From: Algoriphagus boritolerans DSM 17298 = JCM 18970
Lineage (GTDB): Bacteria > Bacteroidota > Bacteroidia > Cytophagales > Cyclobacteriaceae
Assembly: GCF_900108085.1 (NCBI RefSeq)
Contig: NZ_FNVR01000003.1
Location: forward strand, 1 to 64,000
Direction: 5' to 3'
DNA length: 64,000 nucleotides
The translations under genes were made by a program, and so were the position numbers. Positions 27,246 through 35,647 of this stretch are shown in pieces. How positions within the stretch are numbered: position 1 is the first letter of the stretch; every line of letters begins with the position of its first letter. The notes under the pieces were generated by a model. That model did no database searches and had not been told where the DNA came from. It worked only from the letters and a program-made list of their open reading frames with translations.

Positions 27246-28142
27246 ATGATAGAAACCATCCTCTCACTTTGCCCCGGACCGTGGGCAGACTATGAATTGA
27301 TCGATACCGGAGGCTTCGAAAAACTGGAGCGATTTGGGAAATATATTCTTAGCAGACCCGAACCTCAGGCCATTTGGGACAAGACACTTCCCGAATCTGA
27401 GTGGAGAAAATTGGCGCATGCGCATTTTGCCAAGGAAAAAAACAATCCCGAAAAAGGTCAATGGCAACAAATCAAACCCATGCCCCACAACTGGTCAATC
27501 GATTATGAAAATCAGGATGGGTTAAAAATGAAATTAAACCTGGCTCAGACTTCGTTTAAACATATCGGACTTTTTCCGGAACAAGCTGTGAATTGGGATT
27601 ATCTGTATCAAAAAATCAAAGCTTTTCCCGGAGAAAAACCAAAAGTCCTAAACCTCTTTGCTTACACCGGTGCAGCCAGTGTGGCTTGCAGAGCTGCCGG
27701 CGCTGAGGTGACACACCTTGACTCGGTCAAGCAAGTCGTCACTTGGTCCAAGCATAACATGGAGTCCTCAGGACTGGATGGGATTCGTTGGATGGTTGAT
27801 GACGCGATGAAATTCGTCAAGCGTGAGGCTAGAAGAGGAAATACCTATCAGGGAATCATTCTCGATCCTCCGGCGTATGGTCGCGGGCCTGAGGGAGAAA
27901 AATGGATTCTCGAGGAACAAATCAACGAAATGCTGAAAACTTGTGCGGAGATTTTAGATCCAAAGAATCATTTTCTCCTACTCAATATGTATTCCCTGAG
28001 TTTCTCATCACTTATTGCTGCCAATTTGATTCGGTCCAATTTCGGTCAAGTAAAAAATCCGGAGCAAGGAGAGTTGTATTTGGAAGAAAAACAGGGAAAG
28101 AAGCTTCCTTTGGGGATATTCTTCCGTTTTTCAAGTTTTTGA
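27246..28142 (+). CDS. Class I SAM-dependent methyltransferase (RlmI/K-like)
   Basis: The 298-residue enzyme has a small N-terminal domain and then a Rossmann methyltransferase. Motif I is VLNLFAYTGAASVACRAAGAE, the following Asp is in VTHLDSVKQV, and the catalytic-type motif IV is IILDPPAYGRG. The combination FAYTG...LDPP is that of the RlmI/RlmK-type 23S rRNA cytosine/guanine methyltransferases, so an RNA target is likely; the exact base is not deducible. The aminotransferase gene starts 15 bases downstream on the same strand. Confidence 0.85.
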   Translation: MIETILSLCPGPWADYELIDTGGFEKLERFGKYILSRPEPQAIWDKTLPESEWRKLAHAHFAKEKNNPEKGQWQQIKPMPHNWSIDYENQDGLKMKLNLAQTSFKHIGLFPEQAVNWDYLYQKIKAFPGEKPKVLNLFAYTGAASVACRAAGAEVTHLDSVKQVVTWSKHNMESSGLDGIRWMVDDAMKFVKREARRGNTYQGIILDPPAYGRGPEGEKWILEEQINEMLKTCAEILDPKNHFLLLNMYSLSFSSLIAANLIRSNFGQVKNPEQGELYLEEKQGKKLPLGIFFRFSSF

Positions 28143-28157
28143 CCAGAGTTTAAAAAA

Positions 28158-29339
28158 ATGAACAACCGCCAACTTTTTCTTTCTCATCTGGCTCAGACTA
28201 CTGACTTTCCCTTACTGATCGAAGTGGAAAAAGCGGAGGGAATTTATCTATTTGGACCAAACGGAGAGCAATACATTGACCTGATTTCAGGAATCGGAGT
28301 AAGTAATGTGGGTCATCGCCACCCCAAAGTCCTGATGGCTATCCAAGAACAGCTGGATAAATACCTTCACTTGATGGTGTATGGGGAATATGTGCAGACA
28401 CCTCAGACGCTATTGGCAAAGGCGCTTTGCGACACACTACCCTCCCATCTGGACAATGTATACTTGGTAAACAGCGGTTCGGAAGCCATAGAAGGTGCAC
28501 TCAAACTAGCCAAGCGCTACACCAATAGAAGGGAATTAATTTCTTGTGTGGATGCTTACCATGGATCCAGTCATGGCGCGCTGAGTGTGGGTGGAAATGA
28601 AGTATTCAAACGGGCATATCGTCCTTTACTGCCTGGAATCAGTCACATTTATTATGGGAGTTTTTCGGATTTGGAAAAAATCACCCATCAAACCGCGGCA
28701 GTTGTTATCGAAACCATTCAGGGTGAAGCCGGAATCCGGGTTGCTTGTCCGGAGTATTTTCAGGCTTTGAGAAAACGCTGTGATGAAACAGGCACTCTTT
28801 TAATTTTGGACGAAATCCAGGCAGGATTTGGCCGAACAGGGAGATTTTGGGCTTTCGAGCATTTTGAGATCATCCCGGATATGGTCGTGTGTGCAAAAGG
28901 AATGGGTGGTGGAATGCCAATCGGCGCATTTATAGCCAACAAGGAAGTAATGGGGGCTTTCAAAAATAATCCCTTATTAGGTCATATCACCACCTTTGGT
29001 GGGCATCCTGTGAGCGCGGCAGCATCCTTAGCCACAATTAAAATCCTTCAAGAAGAAAAACTCATTGATCAAGTGGAAGTAAAAGCTGAGCTGTTTAAAA
29101 GCTTGCTCCTTCACCCAAAAATCAAAGGTTTCCGAAATAAAGGATTGATGATAGCTGTGGAATTTGAATCATTTGATGTCCTCAAGCCTATCATAGATCG
29201 TGCGATCGAATTGGGAGTGATTACGGATTGGTTCTTATTTTGCGACGACTCGATGCGGATAGCTCCGCCCTTGATTATTTCTGAAGATCAAATCAGAGCA
29301 GCCTGCTCAATAATACTACAAGCGATTGATGAAACTTGA
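28158..29339 (+). CDS. Class III (acetylornithine/GABA-type) aminotransferase
   Basis: The 393-residue PLP enzyme has the class III layout: YIDLISGIGVSNVGHRHP near the N-terminus, NSGSEAIEGALKLAKRYT for phosphate binding, VDAYHGSSHGALSVGG, and ILDEIQAGFGRTGRFWAFEH with the cofactor-binding Asp. CAKGMGGGMPIGAFI carries the Schiff-base Lys. It is in the acetylornithine/ornithine/4-aminobutyrate aminotransferase group. No arginine-pathway gene is nearby, so argD is not supported. It is probably co-transcribed with the upstream methyltransferase. Confidence 0.88.
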   Translation: MNNRQLFLSHLAQTTDFPLLIEVEKAEGIYLFGPNGEQYIDLISGIGVSNVGHRHPKVLMAIQEQLDKYLHLMVYGEYVQTPQTLLAKALCDTLPSHLDNVYLVNSGSEAIEGALKLAKRYTNRRELISCVDAYHGSSHGALSVGGNEVFKRAYRPLLPGISHIYYGSFSDLEKITHQTAAVVIETIQGEAGIRVACPEYFQALRKRCDETGTLLILDEIQAGFGRTGRFWAFEHFEIIPDMVVCAKGMGGGMPIGAFIANKEVMGAFKNNPLLGHITTFGGHPVSAAASLATIKILQEEKLIDQVEVKAELFKSLLLHPKIKGFRNKGLMIAVEFESFDVLKPIIDRAIELGVITDWFLFCDDSMRIAPPLIISEDQIRAACSIILQAIDET

Positions 29340-29598
29340 TTTTTTGAAAATGGAGCAAAGTCTTGGGCATTCCCTTTGGAGTGAGTAAGGAACTTTGCTA
29401 AAGCCGATGGATAAATGAATCTAAATCGATGGAATACCCAGTTTTAGAGGATTTCCTGTAAAATCTTAGGCATATACACCATCACTCAGCCCATCGTAAT
29501 CTGATGCTCAGGCAGGAAATTGATACAGCACCAAATTGGGTTTTTCGAAAAACAGAAAAGGGTAAACTTTACCGGGAAAAAATGGGTTTCTGATAGGT

Positions 29599-30015
29599 AT
29601 GAAAAAGAAAGAGCAAAAAAACTTCGAAGTCCAAAAATCCGAATCTGAATGGGAAGAGATTTTGGATCCCCAATCCTATCATGTATTAAGGAAAAAAGGA
29701 ACCGAGAGGCCTTTTACCGGTCAGTATTATTTGAATAAGGAAACGGGAATCTATGAATGTAAAGCCTGTGGAAATGAGATTTTTCACTCCTCGGATAAGT
29801 ACGACAGTGGCTGCGGCTGGCCCAGCTTTACCAAACCAGTAAAGCCTGAGGCGATTGAAGTCAATATGGATTACAGCCATTTTATGATCCGGGAGGAGAT
29901 CCTCTGCGGCAAATGTGGCGGTCACTTAGGTCACCGTTTTCCTGACGGACCCAAAGATCAGGGAGGAATCCGCTATTGTATCAATTCTATAAGTTTGGAT
30001 TTTAAGAAAGAATAA
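29599..30015 (+). CDS. msrB: Peptide-methionine (R)-S-oxide reductase
   Basis: The 138-residue enzyme repairs the R form of methionine sulfoxide in proteins. It has two zinc-binding pairs, CKAC and CGKCG, the SGCGWPSF motif, and the catalytic Cys in GIRYCINS near the C-terminus. Conserved HLGHRFPDGP is present. There is no signal peptide, so it is cytoplasmic. No MsrA partner is fused or adjacent. Confidence 0.95.
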   Translation: MKKKEQKNFEVQKSESEWEEILDPQSYHVLRKKGTERPFTGQYYLNKETGIYECKACGNEIFHSSDKYDSGCGWPSFTKPVKPEAIEVNMDYSHFMIREEILCGKCGGHLGHRFPDGPKDQGGIRYCINSISLDFKKE

Positions 30016-30082
30016 GAGGCTTGGAAGGTAGGAGGTTTGGAAAATGGAAGACTTCAGATTTCTGATTTTAGAATTCAGACTT

Positions 30083-30643
30083 TCAAATAATCCCTTTCTC
30101 AGGATGTCTGCCTGTCACAGTTCTACCAAAGGCTTTTAACTCTTCTATTTGCCCATCCATATCGCCGTTTGGATAGAGGCAAGGTCCTATTCCTGCTTCC
30201 TTTTTCTTGTAATCCAAGTAACCCACCACAATCGGGACATTGGCTCCAAGTGCGATATGATAAAATCCTGATTTCCATTTTTTTACGGCACTTCGTGTTC
30301 CCTCCGGAGTCACCATCACCACGAGTTCATCCCGTCCGTTGAGCATATTGATCATTGCTTCGGTATAGGTCTGCTGGCGTCCTCCCGGAATTCGCTTACG
30401 ATCGATGGCAATGGCACCCAATCCGCGCAATAACCAACCTAATGGACCGACCATTGCTTCCTTTTTTATAGTAAATCGAACCGGAATATCCATGAGAAAA
30501 AACCCAGCCCGTGCGTACAGGATATCCCAATTGGAAGTGTGCGGAATGGCGATTAAAACGGCTTTTTTCAATCCTTCCGGCCATTTGTTATTCAATGACC
30601 AACCTGAAATCCAGAATATAAATCTGGAAAGAAGCTTCATCAT
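30083..30643 (-). CDS. 1-acyl-glycerol-3-phosphate acyltransferase-like protein
   Basis: The 186-residue protein has the PlsC-type block AIPHTSNWDILYARAGF, with HX4D at His-Thr-Ser-Asn-Trp-Asp, and the VTPEGTRS motif that binds the glycerophosphate-like acceptor. The short length and the KKEAMVGPLGWLLRGLGAIAIDR segment are typical of a compact acyltransferase branch. Its start overlaps the end of the patatin-like gene by four bases (ATGA), so a phospholipase and an acyltransferase are made together. A lipid-remodelling pair is a reasonable inference. Confidence 0.85.
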   Translation of the reverse strand: MMKLLSRFIFWISGWSLNNKWPEGLKKAVLIAIPHTSNWDILYARAGFFLMDIPVRFTIKKEAMVGPLGWLLRGLGAIAIDRKRIPGGRQQTYTEAMINMLNGRDELVVMVTPEGTRSAVKKWKSGFYHIALGANVPIVVGYLDYKKKEAGIGPCLYPNGDMDGQIEELKAFGRTVTGRHPEKGII

Positions 30644-31443
30644 AGGGATAAATGTTTTGCACTTGGATTTGCTAAGTCTAAAATTGCAGGATTTTCTTCA
30701 ATCACTTTCATGGTTTGATCATATCCGGCCTGAAACAATTCAGGGGCCTTTTTGATGTCAAATACACCAAACCTTCCTAATCCCGGAGCTTCAATAAAAT
30801 AATCACATTTTGCTTTCCGGCTGTAGACGTTGTAATTCATTGCCATGATTACTGTCCGCTCGATCAGTTTTTTCATGTTTCTAATATTACTCTCCTCCGG
30901 TAGGTGATTACAATTGACCCCGATCACAAAGTCACAAATCCCTTCCAAAGGCTCGACTGGCAAATTATTGAGCACTCCTCCATCGACCAGGTACTTTTTA
31001 TCAATCACAATCGGTTCAAACATCCCCGGAATACTGCTGGAGGCCATAATAGGCTTTATCAATTCGCCCTCGTCAAAGTACACGACCTTTCCCCGCTGGA
31101 TGTCAGTAGCTGCTATGGCGAGTGGAATTTTGAGCTGCGCAAAATCATTGTGAGGGAGGTAAATCTTGTAAAGATTGCCCACACTTTCCATTTTCAAAAT
31201 TCCGTTCCATGAAATGGCGGGACGCATAAACTTAAAATAATTCGTCTCGACAATAATTTTGAGGATTTCCTCCGGATGATAACCTTGGCAATACATCGCA
31301 CCAACGATCGCTCCGGCTGAAGTTCCTGAAAGTTTCGCGGGGACAATCCCTATTTCATCCAGGGCCTTTAAAACCCCCAGATGCGAAATCCCCCGTATTC
31401 CCCCTCCTGAAAGCGCAATACCGACTTTCAATTTAGATTTCAT
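30640..31443 (-). CDS. Patatin-like phospholipase
   Basis: The 267-residue enzyme has all patatin elements: the oxyanion hole GGGIRGISHLGVL near residue 14, the nucleophile motif GTSAGA (GxSxG) near residue 40, and the catalytic Asp in DGGVLNNLPVEPL. It should be a Ser-Asp dyad lipid acyl hydrolase. There is no signal peptide or barrel domain, so it is cytoplasmic or at the inner membrane. It is translationally coupled to the downstream acyltransferase gene. Confidence 0.9.
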   Translation of the reverse strand: MKSKLKVGIALSGGGIRGISHLGVLKALDEIGIVPAKLSGTSAGAIVGAMYCQGYHPEEILKIIVETNYFKFMRPAISWNGILKMESVGNLYKIYLPHNDFAQLKIPLAIAATDIQRGKVVYFDEGELIKPIMASSSIPGMFEPIVIDKKYLVDGGVLNNLPVEPLEGICDFVIGVNCNHLPEESNIRNMKKLIERTVIMAMNYNVYSRKAKCDYFIEAPGLGRFGVFDIKKAPELFQAGYDQTMKVIEENPAILDLANPSAKHLSL

Positions 31444-31522
31444 AAGATTATGATCTGTTTTTTAAAGGCCATATGGAATCTCGATTAACTAAATAAGTAT
31501 AGCATTAGGTAGTATTTCAGAC

Positions 31523-32365
31523 TTACTCGATTTCAGCGAGTCTGAAAGTTTGATCTAGACGAACTCCTTTGTCTGTCATTTTCACGGTACAGCATTCATT
31601 GACGGGATCATGCTGGAGAAAGAGAACGTACTCCTCACGGGCGGCTTCCTCCAGAAATGCCTGCTTTTCGCTCATTGTCAGTAAGGGTCTTGTATCATAT
31701 CCCATAACGTAGGGTAAGGGAATGTGCCCAACTGAGGGAAGCAAATCAGCCATGAAAACAAGGGTTTTTCCTTTGTATTGAATTTTGGGCAGCATCTGCT
31801 TGTCTGTATGACCATCGGCTGTAATAAAGTCAAAGCCGGGAAAAAGATTTTTCTGACCTAAATTCAAAAACTGCAATTGTCCCAGTTCCTGCATCGGAAT
31901 AATGTTCTCTGTAAGGAATGAAGCCTTCTCTCTTGGATTAGGGACAGTTGCCCAATTCCAATGATCCTCATTTGACCAGTAGGTCGCCCGGGGAAAAGTC
32001 ATTTCATATTGCCCGTGTGAACCATAGCTCACTCCCCCTCCACAATGATCAAAATGCAAGTGAGTGAGAAAATTATCAGTGATTTGGTGAAAACTGACGC
32101 CAAGTCGATGAAGATTTCCTTTCAGAGAATCATCCCCATGAAGGTAATAATGAGCCAAAAATTTTGAGTCTTGTTTGTCCCCGATACCATTATCGATCAG
32201 TACCAAGCGATTCCCATCCACTACCAAAAGACTCCTCATGGCCCAGGTACACAGGTTATTTTCGTCAGCAGGATTGGTTCGTGTCCAAAGGGTCTTTGGT
32301 ACCACTCCAAACATGGCTCCGCCATCCAACTTAAAAAATCCGGTATTAACACTGTATAATTCCAT
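31523..32365 (-). CDS. MBL-fold metallohydrolase
   Basis: The 280-residue protein has the metallo-beta-lactamase metal motif LTHLHFDHCGG (HxHxDH). A further metal Asp in VFMADLLPS and a His in ADGHTDKQM complete the two-zinc site. The layout is that of the AHL-lactonase/aryl-hydrolase-like MBL branch common in Bacteroidota, but the substrate is unknown. There is no signal peptide. A terminator for accA lies directly upstream, so the gene has its own promoter. Confidence 0.85.
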   Translation of the reverse strand: MELYSVNTGFFKLDGGAMFGVVPKTLWTRTNPADENNLCTWAMRSLLVVDGNRLVLIDNGIGDKQDSKFLAHYYLHGDDSLKGNLHRLGVSFHQITDNFLTHLHFDHCGGGVSYGSHGQYEMTFPRATYWSNEDHWNWATVPNPREKASFLTENIIPMQELGQLQFLNLGQKNLFPGFDFITADGHTDKQMLPKIQYKGKTLVFMADLLPSVGHIPLPYVMGYDTRPLLTMSEKQAFLEEAAREEYVLFLQHDPVNECCTVKMTDKGVRLDQTFRLAEIE

Positions 32366-32387
32366 TTTAGGCTCAGTTCTTTAGGGT

Positions 32388-32437
32388 TTAAAAACCAAAA
32401 GCAACCTTTCCCAGGGTGGATAGATTGCTTTTGGTTT
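32388..32437 (-). terminator. Terminator after accA
   Basis: Perfect 13-bp arms AAACCAAAAGCAA and TTGCTTTTGGTTT with a 20-base loop. On the minus strand they are followed by TTTTAAACCC. The hairpin lies 66 bases past the accA stop. Confidence 0.75.
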
Positions 32438-32502
32438 ATTCATTGGATTTGCGTTTCCGCAATCTCTCCAGATAGCTATCGGGATATCAAATTTTCAAAT
32501 TA

Positions 32503-33450
32503 TTACTCAACGACTACTCCCATGGAGCAGAATTTCTCAATTCGGCTTTCGATTCGTTTTTCGGGTTTTTGCTTGTCCAGCTCCTTCAGGGAATTAAGAA
32601 TTGCTTCTTTGATGGTTTTACTCATCCATTTCAGATCCCGATGAGCACCTCCTAGTGGCTCAGGTATAATATCATCGATCAGCCCGTTGCCTTTCATATC
32701 TCTTGCAGTCAGCTTAAGTGCTTCTGCAGCTTGTTCTTTGTAATCCCAAGATCTCCAAAGAATTGAAGAACAGGACTCAGGAGAGATTACAGAGTACCAA
32801 GTATTTTCCAACATGAAGACGCGGTCTCCAATTGCAATTCCCAGAGCTCCACCAGAAGCCCCTTCTCCGATAATAATACAAATCACAGGAACCTTCAGCA
32901 TGAACATCTCTTTCAGGTTTCTGGCAATCGCTTCTCCCTGACCACGCTCCTCGGCTTCCAAACCGGGAAATGCACCGGGGGTATCAATCAAGGTAACAAT
33001 GGGTTTGCCAAATTTCTCCGCCATTTTCATCAAACGAAGCGCTTTGCGATATCCTTCCGGATTCGCCATTCCAAAGTTACGTTCCTGACGTTGCTTGGTG
33101 TTTCGCCCTTTTTGCTGACCGATAAACATGACTGTCCGACCTTCTATGTCACCTAAACCGCCTACCATAGCTTTGTCGTCTTTTACACTTCGGTCACCAT
33201 GTAGCTCAATAAAATCGTTGGTAATCTCGTAAATGTAATCCAGAGCATAGGGTCGGTCTGCATGTCTGGAGAGCTGGACTCGCTGCCAGCGGGTGAGGTT
33301 TTCGAAAGTCTCTTTTTTCAAAGCAAGAATTTTATCTTCCAAAGACTCAATATCACTGGTCAGATCTATATTTCGACCTTTTGCCAAGTCTTTCATCTCT
33401 TGAAGTTTTTGCTCTAAATCAGCAATGGGTTTCTCGAATTCTAATACCAT
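32503..33450 (-). CDS. accA: Acetyl-CoA carboxylase, carboxyltransferase alpha subunit
   Basis: The 315-residue subunit, with AccD, transfers the carboxyl group from biotin to acetyl-CoA in fatty-acid synthesis. The ATG at 33450 ([20 protein letters not shown]) is the family's usual start; the frame extends 17 codons further upstream without similarity. [57 protein letters not shown] and [11 protein letters not shown] are all typical AccA motifs. The subunit is encoded alone, as usual in Bacteroidota. Confidence 0.95.
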   Translation of the reverse strand: MVLEFEKPIADLEQKLQEMKDLAKGRNIDLTSDIESLEDKILALKKETFENLTRWQRVQLSRHADRPYALDYIYEITNDFIELHGDRSVKDDKAMVGGLGDIEGRTVMFIGQQKGRNTKQRQERNFGMANPEGYRKALRLMKMAEKFGKPIVTLIDTPGAFPGLEAEERGQGEAIARNLKEMFMLKVPVICIIIGEGASGGALGIAIGDRVFMLENTWYSVISPESCSSILWRSWDYKEQAAEALKLTARDMKGNGLIDDIIPEPLGGAHRDLKWMSKTIKEAILNSLKELDKQKPEKRIESRIEKFCSMGVVVE

Positions 33451-33600
33451 TTTGTTGATTTTTTTGGAGTGACAAAGATAAGGATTATCCCATAGTGACA
33501 AAGTTCTGATCTTGGAGTAAACGGCATCCTCTTATTTAAAAATTATTTAACTGAATCATAACCAGATAGAATGAGTAATGAAATTTATTAAAATCTTGTC

Positions 33601-33630
33601 TTGCAGAAAAAGATCAATTCCATACCTTTG
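33601..33630 (+). promoter_or_regulatory. Bacteroidota housekeeping promoter of the tRNA-Asp locus
   Basis: TTG at 33601-33603, a 19-base spacer, and TACCTTTG at 33623-33630 form an exact match to the Bacteroidota -33/-7 consensus TTG-N19-TAnnTTTG. Transcription should start near 33637, about 22 bases before the first tRNA-Asp. Confidence 0.8.
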
Positions 33631-33658
33631 CACCACTTCAAACGAGAGGGAATAAAAC

Positions 33659-33732
33659 GGAGTGGTAGTTCAGCTGGTTAGAATGCCTGCCTGTCACGCA
33701 GGAGGTCGCGGGTTCGAGTCCCGTCCATTCCG
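33659..33732 (+). tRNA. tRNA-Asp (anticodon GTC), copy 1
   Basis: A complete 74-nt cloverleaf. Acceptor GGAGTGG pairs with CCATTCC (one G-T pair) and the D arm contains AGTTCAGCTGGTTAGAAT. The anticodon stem CCTGC/GCAGG holds the loop CTGTCAC. The T arm is CGGG TTCGAGT CCCG, and the discriminator is G. It is identical to the second copy 183 bases downstream. CA follows the discriminator, so only the first C of CCA is missing from the gene. Confidence 0.95.
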
Positions 33733-33772
33733 CATACGATCAAATAAAAGCTAAACCATTAACGAGGGGTAG

Positions 33773-33832
33773 TTCAGCTGGTAAGAACGATCCGATTTAT
33801 CGGCAAAGTCGCTGGTCAGAGTTATTGAATCA
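33773..33832 (+). pseudogene. Broken tRNA-like gene between the two tRNA-Asp copies
   Basis: The sequence keeps a recognisable TAGTTCAGCTGGTAAGAAC D arm (stem GTTC/GAAC) and a 5-bp anticodon stem CCGAT/ATCGG. The anticodon loop is reduced to about two bases. The T arm (GCTGG TCAGAGT) has lost its right side and no acceptor stem pairs. It resembles a tRNA, perhaps tRNA-Asn-like from the TCGCTGG segment, but cannot fold into a working one. Confidence 0.6.
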
Positions 33833-33841
33833 AAAAAAATT

Positions 33842-33915
33842 GGAGTGGTAGTTCAGCTGGTTAGAATGCCTGCCTGTCACGCAGGAGGTCGCGGGTTCGA
33901 GTCCCGTCCATTCCG
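33842..33915 (+). tRNA. tRNA-Asp (anticodon GTC), copy 2
   Basis: Identical in all 74 positions to the copy at 33659-33732. It is followed by CTT rather than CA, so the complete CCA end must be added after transcription. A strong terminator follows three bases later. Confidence 0.95.
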
Positions 33916-33918
33916 CTT

Positions 33919-33947
33919 AAAGCCCTGGAAAAATCCGGGGCTTTTTT
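33919..33947 (+). terminator. Terminator of the tRNA-Asp locus
   Basis: Arms AAAGCCCTGGA and TCCGGGGCTTT pair with one T-G wobble around a short A-rich loop and are followed by a T run. It closes the two-tRNA unit that starts at the promoter at 33601. Confidence 0.85.
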
Positions 33948-34053
33948 GTTTTTAATCCAGGCTTGGGTTCGAGTTCTCCCATTGCTTGGGATTAGCTTTC
34001 CATTCTGCTTAGAGAAAACTGGTCCCCTTTTTTTGTTCCGGTAAACCTAAAAA

Positions 34054-34303
34054 TCAAATTACACTTTCATCAACCAAAACATGCAGGTTTGGATGAAGCC
34101 AAAGCATTGAGGCAGGTAACTGCGTCGATATTTCTACCCTCAACAGCTTATGAAAGGCTTTTTTTTTTCGAACCGGCAATAAACAGGAGAATCTTTTTTG
34201 AATTCAACATCTCCCCCACTCCCATGTTCATTCCAAAGGCGGAGCCTGAGGCAGTCAATGTTCTATACTCCCACTGGCCTAATTTGGCTCCAAACTGACC
34301 ACT
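34054..34303 (-). pseudogene. Frameshifted C-terminal remnant of a NagB-like (glucosamine-6-phosphate deaminase) gene
   Basis: On the minus strand one frame reads QFGAKLGQWEYRTLTASGSAF, then GMNMGVGEMLNSKKILLFIAGSKKK. A shift at a run of ten A moves the reading to AFHKLLRVEISTQLPASML, then WLHPNLHVLVDESVI and a stop at 34054-34056. The order GMGEML, KKILLFIAG, EISTQLPASMLWLHPN is that of the NagB/6-phosphogluconolactonase family C-terminus. The N-terminal two thirds are missing, replaced by the THUMP methyltransferase gene, which ends one base away. Clearly non-functional. Confidence 0.7.
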
Positions 34304-35476
34304 TTATTTGACCCTTGGTTCCCGGCTGCCTTCAAAAAGCTCATATTTCAACAATCGACAATCGATCGTTCCGTTCCAGAATTCAATTCTCCGGCTGGCT
34401 TTAAGTCCCACTTTTTTTGCCAACTCGAGATTTCCCGTAAAAATATAACCTCGGTAACCGGCACATTTCTGTTTCATAAAGTCACCCATCCGCTTGTAGG
34501 TGATTTCCAATTCATCGTTTTCCCCCAGTCGCTCACCATATTCCGGATTAAACATGATGACTCCACGCGGCTTTTCGGGAATTTCAGTTTCGGCAAAATC
34601 ACAGGTTTGGAATTCAATCATGTGATCCACGCCTGCAAAAGCCGCATTTTCCTGCGCAAACGATATCGCTTGCAGTGAGATGTCGGAAGCAATGATTTTC
34701 ACTTCGGTTGCCTCCACGATTTTTCCTTCGAGTTTTTTCTTTTTGGCCAAAAAAGCTTCTTCCTGATAGCCTAATAGATGTTGAAACGCATAATGATCCC
34801 GGAAAAGTCCAGGATAGCGTCTGGTTGCCATAAGTGCCGCTTCGATCGCCAAAGTTCCCGAGCCACACATCGGGTTAATGAAAGGCACTCTAGTATTCCA
34901 CTCCGTCGCATAAATTGTGGCTGCAGCCAAGGCTTCCATCATCGGGGCTTTACCCGGAATTTTCCGGTAACCATGCTTAGCCAAAGTCTCCCCCGAAGTA
35001 TTCAGATAGACCGAAGCTTGAGTCTGTTTCCAATACACCTGAATCACCAAGCCTGAAAAATCTGACCCGGAATCCGGCCTTCTACCCTTCAACTCCCGAA
35101 AACGATCCACGATCGCATCTTTTACTTTGACATTCACAATCAAAGGAGTGGTAATTGACTCGTTTTCAGCAACTGAATTTACAGAAAAATAGCCGTCCAC
35201 ATCCAAATACTCTTCCCAAGGAATGGATTTGAACTTACGATAGATATCATCTGCATTTTGGAGATAAAACGACTTAAGCTCATAGAGCACATGAGAAGCT
35301 GTACGTAGATGCAGGTTAAGATCCATGCAGTCTTCCAAGCTCGCCTGGAGTTCGAGGCCCGTTCTGATGACTGATGTCGGCACAAAACCCAGTTCACGAA
35401 CTTCCTGCTCCAGGTAACTGACCGAGCGATCCTTGCAGGTGATAAATACTTTTCCTTTTTGGTTGAAATCAAGCAT
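34304..35476 (-). CDS. THUMP-domain RNA methyltransferase (RlmL N-terminal-like)
   Basis: The ATG at 35476 is chosen; the frame also opens at a TTG two codons earlier. The 390-residue enzyme has an N-terminal THUMP RNA-binding domain (to about residue 165) and a UPF0020 methyltransferase domain. The latter holds FINPMCGSGTLAIEAALMA (SAM-binding motif I) and IIASDISLQAI. The catalytic motif is MFNPEYGERLG, where Glu replaces the second Pro of the usual NPPYG. Such enzymes make m2G in 23S rRNA, as RlmL does at G2445. The gene is alone on its strand. Confidence 0.87.
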   Translation of the reverse strand: MLDFNQKGKVFITCKDRSVSYLEQEVRELGFVPTSVIRTGLELQASLEDCMDLNLHLRTASHVLYELKSFYLQNADDIYRKFKSIPWEEYLDVDGYFSVNSVAENESITTPLIVNVKVKDAIVDRFRELKGRRPDSGSDFSGLVIQVYWKQTQASVYLNTSGETLAKHGYRKIPGKAPMMEALAAATIYATEWNTRVPFINPMCGSGTLAIEAALMATRRYPGLFRDHYAFQHLLGYQEEAFLAKKKKLEGKIVEATEVKIIASDISLQAISFAQENAAFAGVDHMIEFQTCDFAETEIPEKPRGVIMFNPEYGERLGENDELEITYKRMGDFMKQKCAGYRGYIFTGNLELAKKVGLKASRRIEFWNGTIDCRLLKYELFEGSREPRVK

Positions 35477-35556
35477 GCGCAAAAGTAAGAAAGTAGGTTG
35501 GGAGTTTTCCGATAAAAAGCGTCAAACCACCATTTGTCCTATTTTAATGAGAATTA

Positions 35557-35574
35557 CTCGCAATCGATTCCGTA
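35557..35574. promoter_or_regulatory. LacI-type operator, site 1 (upstream of the DUF1080 gene)
   Basis: CTCGCAATCGATTCCGTA, with an imperfect palindrome CGCAATCGATTCCG centred on CG. It is identical over all 18 bases to site 2 at 38714. It lies 73 bases before the start of the DUF1080 gene. The pattern GCAA-N-CG-N-TT is that of LacI-family operators. Confidence 0.7.
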
Positions 35575-35647
35575 GATTAGACTTTAGATCTATTGTCCCT
35601 ACTGGCTTTTATCTGGAATTTTAAAATCAACCCAAAACAAAAAATCG

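Noticed and set aside
28158-29339. Assignment as argD (acetylornithine aminotransferase)
   Set aside because: Class III motifs fit several aminotransferases and no arginine-pathway gene is nearby.
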